Assembly: GCA_029706075.1 (NCBI GenBank)
Contig: JAINUG010000108.1
Span: 2,108,001-2,172,000 of the forward strand
Direction of reading: 5' to 3'
Origin: Aldrovandia affinis
Lineage: Eukaryota > Chordata > Actinopteri > Notacanthiformes > Halosauridae
Length of the DNA: 64,000 nucleotides
Numbering within the stretch: the first letter of the stretch is position 1; every line of letters starts with the position of its first letter. This document shows, piece by piece, positions 23,099-34,717 of this stretch. The notes beneath the pieces are model-generated. The model was not told the DNA's origin and did no database searches. It was given only the letters and a program-made list of their open reading frames with translations. The position numbers were made by a program, and so were the translations under genes.

Positions 23099-23796
23099 TG
23101 TGAAAGTGTGTTTGAATAAATCCTTTGGTGAGTTGTTGTTTCAACAGCCCGCAAACTAAGCTCAGGTTAGGGAACTCCAACATCTGTCACCTCACTTCAC
23201 ATTTTAGCGGTGTTCTCACTTCAAGGACTAGTTCAATGGTAACACCGACTATGTACTCTCCCGACTGGAGAAGCAGTCATCCTGTATCCTAAGGAATTGC
23301 CATGTTTATGGACTGCAAATGTAGGACTGCAACGACAGTACAGAAAAATATTGAACATGCTTCTTTATAAGGTATGCTCAAAGTGCTCTAACAGGCATCC
23401 TTTGAATACAGAAAAGGTGGTGGGTTGGGTCACCCCAGGCCAATCACTCAGTTGACATGCTGTGAAGAGAGACCTTTGGGCAGAAAGGATGGGCATAGCT
23501 ATTAGGACCCAGTTGATAGAAATGATGTTCAGTGACAGCACAGACAGCTGACTGACATGCTTTGCAGAGTACATTGCGAACAGAAAACCTCTCAAGAGAC
23601 GGCCTTTTAGAAGGAGAATTGATTTTAGGTTTCATAGGGGGTCCTGGTACAGGCCTAGGAATTGCTGCTGGTTTCATGACCACAGTGTGCTAGGCCATTC
23701 TGGAGCCTCCAAGAGAGGTCAGTGGTGGCTGTGTCTGACCGTGTGGAGAACCTATGGGATCGGAGGCAATGAAGGAAATGCATGTAATAAGCACTC

Positions 23797-24110
23797 TTTT
23801 TTTTTCAGAACAGATTTTTTTCTCTTTCTCCCATTTTTGAACGCCCAATTGTATTTGTACCCCTCTCCCATCACTGCAACGCCCTCCATCAGTTTGAGAG
23901 AGTTCAGACAGCCATGAGTCTTCTTCGAAGTGCAGTCCACCAGCTGAGCCATGTAGTCATTGCGTCAGAAGAGGACACTTCATGCAGTTAGCGCAGGCAG
24001 ACTGCAGGTGCCCGATTGGTCAGAGGACACCCATCTTGTGTGATGGTACAAGGACAATCCTCCAAAGACTAACAACCCTCCCTGCCTGGGCTACAGCTAA
24101 TTATGCACTG
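23797..24110 (-). mobile_element. Probable SINE sharing the family A tail
   Basis: Read on the minus strand, the element ends with caattgggcg, aaaatgggagaaagagaaaa and an A-rich end, resembling the 3' part of the other SINEs here (aattgggagaaaaa). The upstream part, with ctctgaccaatcgggcac, is not recognisably tRNA-like, and the 5' limit is uncertain. Confidence 0.45.
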
Positions 24111-25056
24111 CCAAATTGGCATGGTCAGGATTCAATATCAGACAGTAATGCATGTCACTATACTGAAAGCCTGTGCTTTAGCAAGATGGGTGACCTAACA
24201 GCCCACTTCCAATTATTTCCCAACAGAGTTTTAAGCAAAAAGTAAAGTGTTGGCTACTGGGCAATGTGTCTGTATAATTGCCCTTTTTAATTTGTATACT
24301 AGAGGAAATTGTTTTTACTGATGCAATTATTGATTTATTATGTGTTGTAACTTAATTTTGCAATCTCATATCTAGTTTCATCTCGATCCCATCGCCTAAT
24401 TCGTTCCATCAAATTCAACGTTATGCTGAGCATGCCATGTCACCTTGCCAGGAAAGGAGCACAATGGAAATACATTTTATACTTTATTGTGTTACCCTCG
24501 ATCGCTTTGAACGCATGCACCGGTCACCTCCGACGGCAATTCCAGAGCCGCCTCACTGATCACAGCTCCCCCAGCCTGCTCCCAAGCTGTGAGAGAAACA
24601 TTGTCCTGTCCTGCATGAGGACACCTCCCCCCTTCCCCTCACCCCCACCGGTATTCACAGAGACAGGAGGCTTCTGTCTCACTACGGCTGCAGAGCTGAC
24701 GTGCATGCCATCGTCACCTTCAGCCTCATTTTCTCGTCTCCCGTTGAGCGGAGATGAAAGGCACTGAACCTCCGCTGAGGGGGGCCAGGCCCACAGCAGG
24801 CCCAGGGGAAATACCGTCTCTGCAGCTAGCCTCTGAAATTGCAGCCCCGGTAACGTAAACGTCTCAGTAGGCAGAGGGTGTTCTCAACTCTGTTGAGGGG
24901 TCAGGGACAGAGCTGGGGCCTGTTGATTTGGCCTGCGGTCAACCGGGAAGCGCGAGCAAAGTGAATAAGACACAACTGAGTCTACATAATGGCACGCAGC
25001 AAACGACTGAATCATTTTGCATGGAATGTTTAAGATAACAAACTCTGATATTCTTT

Positions 25057-25445
25057 TAAAAAAAAAAAAAAAAAAAAATGTATTTCAAATTTTTCCAGTT
25101 TTTCTCCCAATTCAGTTGCCAATTATACCCTCTATTTATCTCAATTCACCCTCCCCCATGAGTCCGCCGGCCATCCTCCGGGTCGAGACACTCTTTCCGG
25201 GCCAATAGATCTGCCTCTTCCGAAGGTGGAACTCTATCACAGATGCCTTTTTCCTGGACTCGTGCCGGCTCACCCTCCCCCCTTCCCCGGAGGCGGACAA
25301 CCAAATGCCGCCTCCGACCGGGGCTGATGACCAGGGCCGGTCTGGTAGAGACACTGGTTTCGAACCACGTCCCTGACAGGCAGCGCACACCACACCGGAT
25401 CAGCCAAAGTGTGGTGCGTTAGACTGCTACGCCATCCTCCGCCTG
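25057..25445 (-). mobile_element. tRNA-headed SINE with a different head (subfamily A')
   Basis: On the minus strand the head reads ggcggaggatggcgtagcag, then a box A-like tagcagtctaacgc and a perfect box B, ggttcgaaacc. The body then matches the other family A SINEs, down to the tail with tataattggcaac and aattgggagaaaaactgg, and ends in a poly-A of about 20. The head is clearly different from copies at 10217 and 50052, so the same 3' body has been joined to another tRNA-like promoter. Confidence 0.8.
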
Positions 25446-26304
25446 ATATATCCATCACATGATATTCTTATGTACAAATGAAGTTTTTCTGTTTTGTATA
25501 TTTAGACCAAGCTAAAGTTAACTGGAAGGGTTGTGCTGTTTTTCCTCCCTGCATTCAACACAGACTCCTCTGTGGTTGGTACAAAAGTATCACATGGGGT
25601 TTCCAGACCTTTCCGAGAAAAACGCAGCTGCAAGAGAAATGGAACACAGCTCGCGTTTGTAAAACTCACTACGAGACCTGTGATTTATTTAGCTCGTCAT
25701 TAACCCTGAGCGCAATATTGGTGTGCAGTCCAACTGGCCCGTTGGGAGCTATAGCCGTGTCACACTTTTTTCACTTATCACTGACTGATTGATATAAACC
25801 CACTACTTTCAGTTATTCTATTAAAATTCCTTGATGGCAACCCAGGCAAGAGTTGGTAGACTCATGCCAGAGGCGTTAATGGTCACTATAAATCTTATTA
25901 TAGTGGTAACGGATGTCTGGCAAGGGTCTATGTTGGAACTGTAGTAGCATTTAAATAGCTATTAATGAGGGACAGGGGGACGTAGGCCTGATCTCAATTA
26001 ACATTTGTCATTAAATTTCACTCACAATTGAATGTGAACATAGCTTGACGAGTTAAGCAATAACGCAAAAAATTAACACATTCATTTTTAAGCCAAGGTT
26101 AAAGATAAATGTCGATTGAATTCAGTTCATACTGCTGAGAAGTACAAAACAGTGGGTATACATCAGCAATGAGCAACTGTTTCCACAACACAACGATCAC
26201 TATAACGGTTTTGATTACTACTTTTGTCATATTTCATTTTTCAGTCAAGGGTGGGGGTGAAATTTCCGTAAAACGCTTGTAGATGTCTTTTATTTCTTTT
26301 GAAT

Positions 26305-26645
26305 TTATTTTTTGCTGTTTTATTCCCATTTTTTCTCCCAATTTTATTATCTTTTCATGTCAATCCCCTCCCTTGTATGAGAAGTCGCTGCCGTAGTCCC
26401 GAGACTGGTAGTGAGTGCCTCCTCCGAGCCGGCACCTGCCTAAGCCAAAGCCTGTCACCGTAACACACAGGACCACTCATATATGCAGCGAGCTAATTCT
26501 GCTTTTATCCCTCCCCCCTCCCCGGGGCGGAAAGCCAATTGCCGCCCCCTAGTGGCAATCCCGGCCAGAGCCAAAACTGGCGCGACCTGGAGGAATCGAA
26601 CCCCGGTCGCAGTGGTCTCAGAGGTCTTTTAAAGGGTTTGGTCAG
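26305..26645 (-). mobile_element. tRNA-headed SINE, family A copy touching exon 8
   Basis: On the minus strand box B is ggttcgattcc (26592-26602) and the body contains gccactagggggcggcaatt. The tail has aaaattgggagaaaaaatgg. The tRNA-like head ends about 10-15 bases from the exon 8 splice donor, so the element sits at the very start of intron 8 in the same orientation as the gene. Confidence 0.8.
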
Positions 26646-26660
26646 ACGTAAGACGCTCAC

Positions 26661-26782
26661 CTCAAGGTCTCTGTCCACTTCAGCTCCAGCTCCAAAGCCA
26701 TCTTGTCCATCTTCAGCTTCTCCTCCTCTCTGTTAGTGATGAGCTTGGCCTCGTGGTGCTGCTTCTGGGTCTCCATCTCACC
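26661..26782 (-). CDS. fam184a: FAM184A coding exon 8
   Basis: This 122-base exon reads GEMETQKQHHEAKLI, TNREEEKLKMDKMALELELK and WTETL, then the first two bases of an arginine codon. It aligns with human EEEKLKVDKMAHDLEIKWTENLR. The acceptor is tcccgcag|GGT and the donor is TTGAG|gtgagc (phase 2). It is too short to stand out as an open frame and was found by reading the minus strand beside the previous exon. A reverse-oriented SINE begins within roughly ten bases of its donor. Confidence 0.93.
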
Positions 26783-27623
26783 CTGCGGGAGAGAGACAAA
26801 CGTGGAGAGGAGAACGCCAGGGCGACACCACGGCTGAGCGGCAAACGAGCGCGCTCAGGTCCAACTTCTCTTGGACTTTAGTTTATTTACGCATAATACT
26901 CCCGTTTGTCTGCACCTCATCAGTTTCGGGCGCACGCTCCTCCGTTTTTACTTCAAACAGCCGCGCTAAAGCGCTCTCTGCCTACGCGGGGTTCAGATGT
27001 CGACGTGGCCCACTCGAGATGGGGCACAGCGTACAGTGTGATTAATCAGCGATGACACGTGGTGGTGGTGGAAATAAGCTCCGAAACTTTGTCATCGATT
27101 TCCATCACGGGCGGAGAGCTCCGTCTGCCCTGACATTCAAGCGAACCTGATTAATTATCCACAGCCGGCGTGTGAAGTTCCAGAAGCTGATCGAGGGCAA
27201 GGGAAGGCAGGCTCGCAAAAGGTAGATGTTAATAGAATGCCAATGCCGCACCATCACTTGAAGGCGGGGAAAAATGGCATAATGTATAATTCAGAGAGGC
27301 CTGATAAAACAATCCCCAGCGTGACATCCTCAGTCGGCATGGAAATATGAGATAAGCCTTCGCACAGGAAACACAAAATAGGAATTGTACCAAAGGAGAA
27401 ATCCAAAGCAGTACATTATTACAACTGGAATAGAACCAGCGTGCTGCGACATGTTTGCAATTTAATTTAACTACCGCACATATAAATGATTTGCAACAGA
27501 TCAATCCCATGCTAATACAACGAATCAGTGAGGAGGTCATCTGGGCCGATGAATCAATAAAGCGCTGAGGCGTTTGGAATCTGCTGTCTCGGCTGGCCGG
27601 CTGGAGCCCCCCCGCGCCCCCAC
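26783..27623 (-). other. fam184a: Intron 7 of FAM184A (841 bp)
   Basis: No repeat family or gene is recognised. The sequence is of mixed composition with a short ggtggtggtgg run near 27060. Confidence 0.8.
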
Positions 27624-27785
27624 CTGCAGGGCCGTGAGTAGGTTGCTGGTCTCCCTCAGCCTGGCCCGGGTGGCGTCCAGCTCCACCAGCAGCTTCTCTT
27701 GGGCCTCCTTCAGGCCGGAGATGTGACCCTCGGCGCACCCCAGGCCCTGCTCCCCCTGCCTCACCAGCTCCTCCAGACGGGTCAC
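27624..27785 (-). CDS. fam184a: FAM184A coding exon 7
   Basis: This 162-base exon encodes 54 codons: VTRLEELVRQGEQGLGCAEG, then HISGLKEAQEKL and LRETSNLLTALQ. The block SEQGLGSAEGLI occupies the same place in human FAM184A. The acceptor is ctcctacag|GTG, preceded by a run of C on the coding strand that serves as the polypyrimidine tract. The donor is CTGCAG|gtgggg, phase 0. Confidence 0.92.
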
Positions 27786-28386
27786 CTGTAGGAGAGGGGG
27801 GGGGGGGGGGCGTCAGAAGCACAAGCAGACATTTGGATCAGGGAAAATCTATACGACATCGGCGGGCTGAATAAAATAAGGGAAGCCAGATTCAGGGGGG
27901 CGATTCGTAGCGCTTCTCGTTTAGGCTACGGCATTTTTCTCTGTGGGCCGAAAGGCACGGGAGACGCCGTAATTGACGCGCGGCTTGCGAGGCCACAGTG
28001 TGTCCGCCGTCGGCTCAGATGACTGACAATGTGGAATTGACCATAAAGTGGGATCGGATCCACGAGGGCAAAGCCTGGGAGAATCCATGAATGCTAATTA
28101 TGAATCACTAAAGCGGCCTCTTCACCATCTGAGACTTTAATCCCTGAAACTCACTGACACACACAGGCTAATTTACAGCTTATTAAATCAAACGGAGAAC
28201 AACTGTGCGAGAAAGGGACAAACAAAGTAATGAAATTCATTACTCAGAGGAACCTAATATGCGGCCCTGAGTGTATTTCCTGTTTCCAAAAGGAGGGGCA
28301 CCAGATACAGGTCTACAACAATCAGAAGAAATGTATAACATCCTGAAGTAATGTGAAGCCACAAAAGACTGCGGAGGGTTCCTTGC
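27786..28386 (-). other. fam184a: Intron 6 of FAM184A (601 bp), GC-AG type
   Basis: The intron starts gcaagg and ends ctctcctacag. A run of about fifteen G on the plus strand (27797-27811) provides the C-rich tract before the acceptor. No repeat or gene is recognised inside. Confidence 0.85.
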
Positions 28387-28391
28387 CTCCT
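28386..28391 (-). promoter_or_regulatory. fam184a: Non-canonical GC splice donor of exon 6
   Basis: The coding strand reads CAGGAG|gcaagg. GC donors with an otherwise good AG|GCAAG context are the commonest non-GT class in vertebrates. Reading frame and protein alignment leave no nearby GT alternative. Confidence 0.85.
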
Positions 28392-28509
28392 GATTGGCTG
28401 TGTTTATCTTGACGGTAAGCTCCTCCCTCAGACTGTCAAGCTGTTGCCGGAGGCGGCTTTTCTGCTCCTCCAATGAGAGTCTCTCGTTCTCGAACCGCTG
28501 CTCCATCTC
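28387..28509 (-). CDS. fam184a: FAM184A coding exon 6, ending in a GC splice donor
   Basis: The exon has 123 bases (41 codons), from EMEQRFENERLSLEEQKSRL to ELTVKINTANQE. The end matches the human KLNTANQE motif. The acceptor is gtcgacag|GAG. The intron starts gcaagg instead of GT: CAGGAG|gcaagg. There is no nearby GT that keeps the frame, and the next exon starts exactly where the human protein continues after TANQE, so a GC-AG intron is the simplest reading. Exon phase is 0 on both sides. Confidence 0.9.
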
Positions 28510-28751
28510 CTGTCGACAAACCACAAGGAAGCTGTTAGTGAGAGGTCAAGAAGATTGAGGCATTTACAGCAAAATGGCTGAGCTGAAGACTGTTACACCT
28601 CAGTTATTGCTATGAGACATTTTAATGAGATCAAGGTTTCATAGTGTTCTGGCATAACAACAAAGTACTGATGTGGTCTCAAAAGAAAACCTCTTTACTA
28701 AACTAAGACTTTGCTCTCTGAATACTCAAACACGAGAAATATATACAGATG

Positions 28752-28971
28752 ACTGCACAAAATAAAGGAAGCACTTGAGTAAATGAAGGGTTCTGGCGGC
28801 TCTGTTATGGTACGGGGTCCATCCATGGCTTAGGTCCACTCAACCCCTTAGAGGTCAAGGTAAATCTCTATAAATACAATGATGGAATTTCTCGTGGAAG
28901 AATGGTGTTGAATCCCTCCAAGACTTCCAGACAATTATAGAATCTATGCCAAGGTGCTTTGAAACTTTACA
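28752..28971 (+). mobile_element. Tc1/mariner-like element, internally deleted copy 2 (left part)
   Basis: It starts actgcacaaaataaaggaag and runs directly into gggttctggcggctctgtta, the same internal junction as the copy at 19299. It continues tccactcaaccccttagagg and ctatgccaaggtgctttgaa, and is then interrupted by an L2 LINE. The right end resumes at about 29866. Confidence 0.8.
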
Positions 28972-29840
28972 TTACATTACATTATAGGCATTTGGCAGAC
29001 GTACAACAAAGTGTTAACCGTAGTCAAGAACAGTTTCACTGAAAGCCACCCTAGAGGGAAGTACAATTCCAGGTGCTAGGAGCAACCACACAGTCAAACT
29101 AGGACCCTGTAGGTAAATCTGTAGCCACAATTCAAAGGCAGCAATAAAACAATCAGTGTGGAAAATATCGGCGAAATGATGCCTAAACCTAATACAATAC
29201 ATAAACAAGTAGACATGAGTGCAATACTAAACAGCTACGTCCCTAAGTTACAAAACCGGACTACAGGGAGAGGTGCACCCTGAAGAGGTGAGTCTTCAGT
29301 CGTTGCTTGAAGGTGGCCAGGGTCTCAGCTGTTCTGACTTCCATGGGAAGGTCATTCCACCATCGAGGAGCCAGAACCGACACGAGACGTGACTGGGAAG
29401 CACAGGTGTGGAGGGGGGGAGGCGCCAGGCGTCCTGAGGTAGCAGAACGGAGTGGTCTGGCAGGTGTGTAGGGTTTGAAGATCTTGAGGAGGTATGTTGG
29501 GGCTGATCCCTTGACTGCCTGGTATGCTAGGACCAATGTTTTGAATTTGATGCGAGCTATAACAGGCAGCCAGTGGAGGGTAGTGAGCAGGGGGGTGACA
29601 TGGGAGTGTCTGGGAAGGTTGTAGACCAGACGGGCTGCAGCATTCTGGATGAGTTGCAGGGGTCTGATGGCAGATGCCGGAAGGCCAGCCAGAAGCGAGT
29701 TGCAGTAGTCCAAGCGGGATAGTACCATTGCTTGGACCAGGAGCTGGGTAGAGTACGTGGTAAGGAAGGGACGGATTCTCCTGATGTTATACAGGAAGAA
29801 ATCTGCACGCCCGGCTTACCGCTGCGATGTTCTTTGATAG
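28972..29840 (-). mobile_element. L2-clade LINE inserted in a Tc1 derivative
   Basis: On the minus strand it encodes FFLYNIRRIRPFLTTYSTQL, then MVLSRLDYCNSLLAGLPASA, LQLIQNAAARLVYN, VTPLLTTLHWLPV and RWWNDLPMEVRTAE, ending LKTHLFRVHLSL. This is the conserved C-terminal part of fish L2 reverse transcriptase ORFs. The 3' end is gtctgccaaatgcctataat followed by gtaatgtaatg, a TGTAA-type tail. Open for at least 155 codons, it is better preserved than the other L2 copies, but 5' truncated. Confidence 0.88.
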
Positions 29841-29865
29841 GGGTAGGATTCAGTGTTCAAAGGCA

Positions 29866-29920
29866 AACTGTTTTGTGTTGGTGTTTCCTTTATTTCCTTT
29901 ATTTTGGCAGATAACTGTAT
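29866..29920 (+). mobile_element. Tc1/mariner-like element copy 2 (right end)
   Basis: It reads ttttgtgttggtgtttcctt and tatttcctttattttggcag, then ataactg, matching the right inverted repeat of the copy at 19299 with a small duplication of tttcctttat. Confidence 0.75.
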
Positions 29921-30766
29921 ATATTATATATACGTATATATGAATAATTATAAGTAAATGTTTATTTGATACGTAGTTGAGATTAAAACAAAGCCTAGAT
30001 TCTACCATGTGCAGATATCCACGGATACCGCATACTTGGATTCAGTGTTCAAAGGCATAAATCTTCTAAACATAAGCCTTTTGAACATACACAGCTTACG
30101 ATTGAAACCTTTTCTCACATACCAATTTCTCAGCTTGAAGCAGACCTTTAATGACAGCATAATCACAGACAGCCACCTCAGCGCAAGCGAACAGGAGACA
30201 GTGGGAATGAGCGATGGCATGACTGCACCACAACTACTGATGTGCTAATAAAATCTTCAAAGCCTCTCCCTCTGTCGATCTGAATATTGCGCCGTGGGTT
30301 TTGATCCAATAAGACCAAGAAAGAGATCTTTTTATTTGATCAAAACTTGATGCTTGTTGACGTTTGTTAAAAAAACTAAACAAGCATCGACTCTTTTTTT
30401 ACTGCGGAAAAATGCGAAACTCTCTGGATGTGAAATTTTCAGGAGAGCCTAAAATGGAAAACAGGCTGCTAAAAGCATGTGCACAACTACATTTGCTGCC
30501 CGTACGCTGCATTTAAGTGCCTGTGAACATGGCACTTAAAGAGAAGGGAGTGCACGGACTACTGATGTTGGCTATGTTAACTCTTCTTCGTCATGTTAAT
30601 TATGCATCGAAACTGAAGGCTCGCTTTTAATATTCTGTTGGGCAACCAAGTATTCGGTTATCAAAAGGGTTAACAAGACGTTAAAAAGACCCATGAAATG
30701 CATTCAGAAAGAAGATACAGCATTCAATGATAGCTAAGATATTCAAGAGCATCATTAGGAAAGGAC

Positions 30767-30822
<56 letters not shown>

Positions 30823-30823
30823 A
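30767..30823. repeat. (TA)n(CA)n(TA)n compound microsatellite
   Basis: TA run, CA run, TA run in tandem. The arrangement is partly self-complementary (TATATA arms around the CA core). Confidence 0.95.
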
Positions 30824-32004
30824 AAGTGTGTAAGCAGGCCTGTCAGAAAGCAGGGCTAAGTAAGTCTGGATGAATAATTCATTATTGAAACGTATTGAGA
30901 AAGGGGCACGTACAGTATGTAACTGGCATGGCTACATAATTTACCTCTCTCGTTGTTTCAGCGCACACAGTTATGAAAATGTGACCTCTCCATGTTTCAT
31001 GGTACTGCATCGCATCATAAAGGAAATGGGAATATGCAAATAATCTCATTACTCTCCTGCTAAACGGAGCTCTGGAGCATTCTACTCTAACTGTGTTTTC
31101 AAGGTCATGTCTGAAACTGGCTTTGGGGTCTCACTCCCATGCGCACTTGCCGAGGAATGCTTTTAAGAGTTACAAAAGGGAAAGTGTGCAGGGCGAGCGG
31201 TGTCGGGGAAAAAGGTGTACGAGCGGCGGCGTGTCTCGAGAGCGTCTCTTGTGAGGGCCTGCGTCCCTCTCGCCAGCATCCAGGGCATGACTCCTGTCAC
31301 GTTTTGGGACAAACATTACAAAATGTCTGCAGAACTCTCAGTGTGTGGGAATGTGGAAAAAGCCCGAAGGGCTCAACCGAAATAGGACATCAACAGCGCC
31401 GTCATTGCGCTTTTTTATGACTCCATGAGTCACCATCACACAATCGTATGCCCTCTCCTTCATTATGCATCTGCCCTGAGTTTCTTACTCGGAATTTTCC
31501 TTTTTAAGTCCCGCGGAAAGGCTGATAAGCGGTGGCGACCGCAGAAGCCACGCGGCTTTAATGAGATTGGTGAGATTGGGTGCCTTTTTCACAGACCCCT
31601 GCCTTGCTGCCAAGTAGTCACTTCTTAGCGGGGGAAGGGAAGCACTGTTTACAGCACACAAAGCTTCCGGAATAGTCCGTGCATGCGTGTGCATACAGGT
31701 AGAACCCCACCACGGTCTCTGCTGAATGCTTATGCTGACCAGGCTCTGAAGCTCCGCCACAAATGTGATTGGGCAGGGAGGTGGGTGCGGGGGGGGGGCT
31801 GGGGTTGTGCTGACTGGTACCACTCATTTACCACCCATATTCCCTCCATCGTTCACACAACCTTCAACCTTCTGCAGGGACTCAAATGACATCACAGTGT
31901 GGTCACATAAAAATAAGGGCCAGATTACACACATAAACACACACAGGCATGTACACACATGTATGCGCACAAGCACAGCCAAGCACATGCACAAACGCAT
32001 CTGT

Positions 32005-32169
<165 letters not shown>

Positions 32170-33551
32170 CTTTCAATGTCACATGCATTCATTAAAGCAG
32201 CAAGGAAAGTCAATATAATTATTCTGAACAATACAGGGAACAGCTGTAAATGATAAACTGTAGGTTGGTGACAAGGGTGTGTATATCATACTTAAACATC
32301 TACTGCACTGAAATGAGCCCCCTGGGCCTCCTTTATTCAGTACCTTTATGAACAATTTGCTGTTTATTATGGTGATTCATTTGTAATTGTGAGTGGGTTT
32401 TTTAATGCAATATAATTGTATTGGAATGTCTTGCACCATCGATTGCCATGTTGTTGAGCAGCAGAAGAAAACAGGTTGGCAGAGTCAATCGTGTACATCT
32501 TTGAGTGTACATCTTTCATTTCATATGTAATCAACTGAGGATATAAAAACAAACAGTTGACTCTGATGTAGATGTTTACTTGCAGATAAAAAATAATTTT
32601 ATTATTTAGCATTTTGAGAGCAGATGTCGTAACAAAATCAATGTAAAAGGTGCTTGTCAGCAATACCCAGCACCTCTACTAACACTGGTCTTAAAAAGCC
32701 ACGTTTCAGCTTTTAACTCAGCTCGCTGAATAAAGCGAAATGGAGAGATTAATTTTCATTGTTCAGGTTAATGAGCCATGTGGGTTAGGCCAGAAATGTG
32801 GGTCCTGCAGCTAGCTTCCCTGGAGTTTTTGCAGCTGTGTCCTGGCACACAGATACTGAGGCCTGGAACATAAAACAACACACAACAAAATCAGGGAGAA
32901 ACTAGAAGAAGAAAAAAAACACACAATACCAGCACAAAGATAAACTACAGAAATGCGCATATGCTACAAACACAGGGATAGACCAGAGAAATATGCACAC
33001 ACTAACAGCACAGGGAAAGGCAACCAAAATTCTCATGATAAATAATGAGAGAAATACACAAACACACACACACTAGTCTGAAGAAACACACACTTACAAA
33101 CAGAGAGAGAGAGCTAGCTCACTGGTAAGCTGTTTAAGGTTTCCTTGCTTTATTAGTCTCTCTATTTTAATTTATAAAACTGGCCATGGGACATTCTTCT
33201 TAGTGTAGACATGCAGAATTTCTGTCCCTTTTCTTTTCCTCACTTTGCTTCCCATCCACTGTCTCTTTGAAATTATCTTTTTTTGTAGCAAATCAGAAGG
33301 ATATCTAATAGTGTACAATACAAAATATCACTTAATGTGATGATGGTGATTACAATTAACAGCAAATAATAATGAATCTGTAATAAAGAATCTGGCATAA
33401 AAGATGATATGAGTCGTTATATTTGTGTTTTGGATCTTTTCTCTTTTCTCTATAATTATTTTTCCTTTCTTCTTCTTCTCTTTTCTTCCCAAACCTATAG
33501 AATTAGGTGAAGGCTGGTGATTACTAAACATCCCTGAATTTGTGATTAATT

Positions 33552-33584
33552 AACTATATATATATATATGTATATATATATGTG
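33552..33584. repeat. TA-rich simple repeat
   Basis: tatatatatatatgtatata type run of about 33 bases. Confidence 0.9.
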
Positions 33585-34717
33585 TCTTCCTTTTCATATG
33601 GGATCACCCCAAATGGAGGGTGTTCATATTCAGGAGGAGTGAAGGAGAGTGAATAAGTGTAGAGAAGAGATATATTTCTCTCTGATATGCTTCAGGTTAC
33701 GTGTATGGCAATGGCAACTGCCGGAATCACTGTATTCAAGATGGGTTTTCCCCTTTTCCTTATGCTTCAATATTGGGGCATATAAAGTAAAAACATGGTA
33801 TTGTAGGGACTGCACATTCCACAGGAAAAATACATCCACAAACTATTTTTCAAAAAGACTTGAAACATGACCCACAGGAAAGGACAACAAAGGAATGCAT
33901 CAAAGTAAGGCTGTAACAACTGGGCATAGACACAGTTTAATGTACGAACTGTTGTATAATGTATCATGGTCCATGACACTCCGTGTTTACCATTGCTTTG
34001 TAGCTGGCATAGCTGCTCATTCACTGCCTGCGTTAGTAATAAAATACACTACACACAGACCCAGGTCTTGCATGTATTCTTATCTACTAACCCAGTCATA
34101 AAATGATACTATGATCTCAACACACACAATAACTACTCTGATGTGTGCAGTCGGCACCATCTTTCCTTTTTCAAAGCTAGGTTCAAACTTCCCTCCAGCT
34201 TTCCTCTCTGTTGTCAATGACCACATGCGTAAAGCGTGCACGCACATGCGAGAGAGCGCACGCATGCTACATGCACGGCTACGTGCCTAAGAACACCTGC
34301 GCGTGAACATGCAGATACACACATGCATTCACAAACAGATTGTTGTTGTTCATTCATGTATTTGAATTGTTTTTGCAAGTTTGATGCTTTATGTTCAACA
34401 AATGTCATTATATTATGTTTACAAGGTTGTCCGTCTTAATGTTACATGTGTATTGAACTGAGCCAACCTCTGCTGATGCCTTCAACCCCTTATTTAGATC
34501 ATCAATATTATTAATTTGGTATTAACTAAATGTATAATATTGTGATTTGACTAAATATTAATATTGTAATTTTTCATTGTAATTATTAATTTAGTTATTA
34601 ATTGAAATTCCAAATTTCTAGCTGCTCCCGTGTGAGGAATTAACAAGCCTTACATTGTGGTGTCAACCGTATTAGAATCCTAATTTCTAGAGGGATAGTC
34701 CCTACAGAACGTAAGGG

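Noticed and set aside
27229-27822. A 197-codon open frame over exon 7
   Set aside because: It overlaps exon 7 in a different frame. The conserved FAM184A frame and splice sites explain the region.
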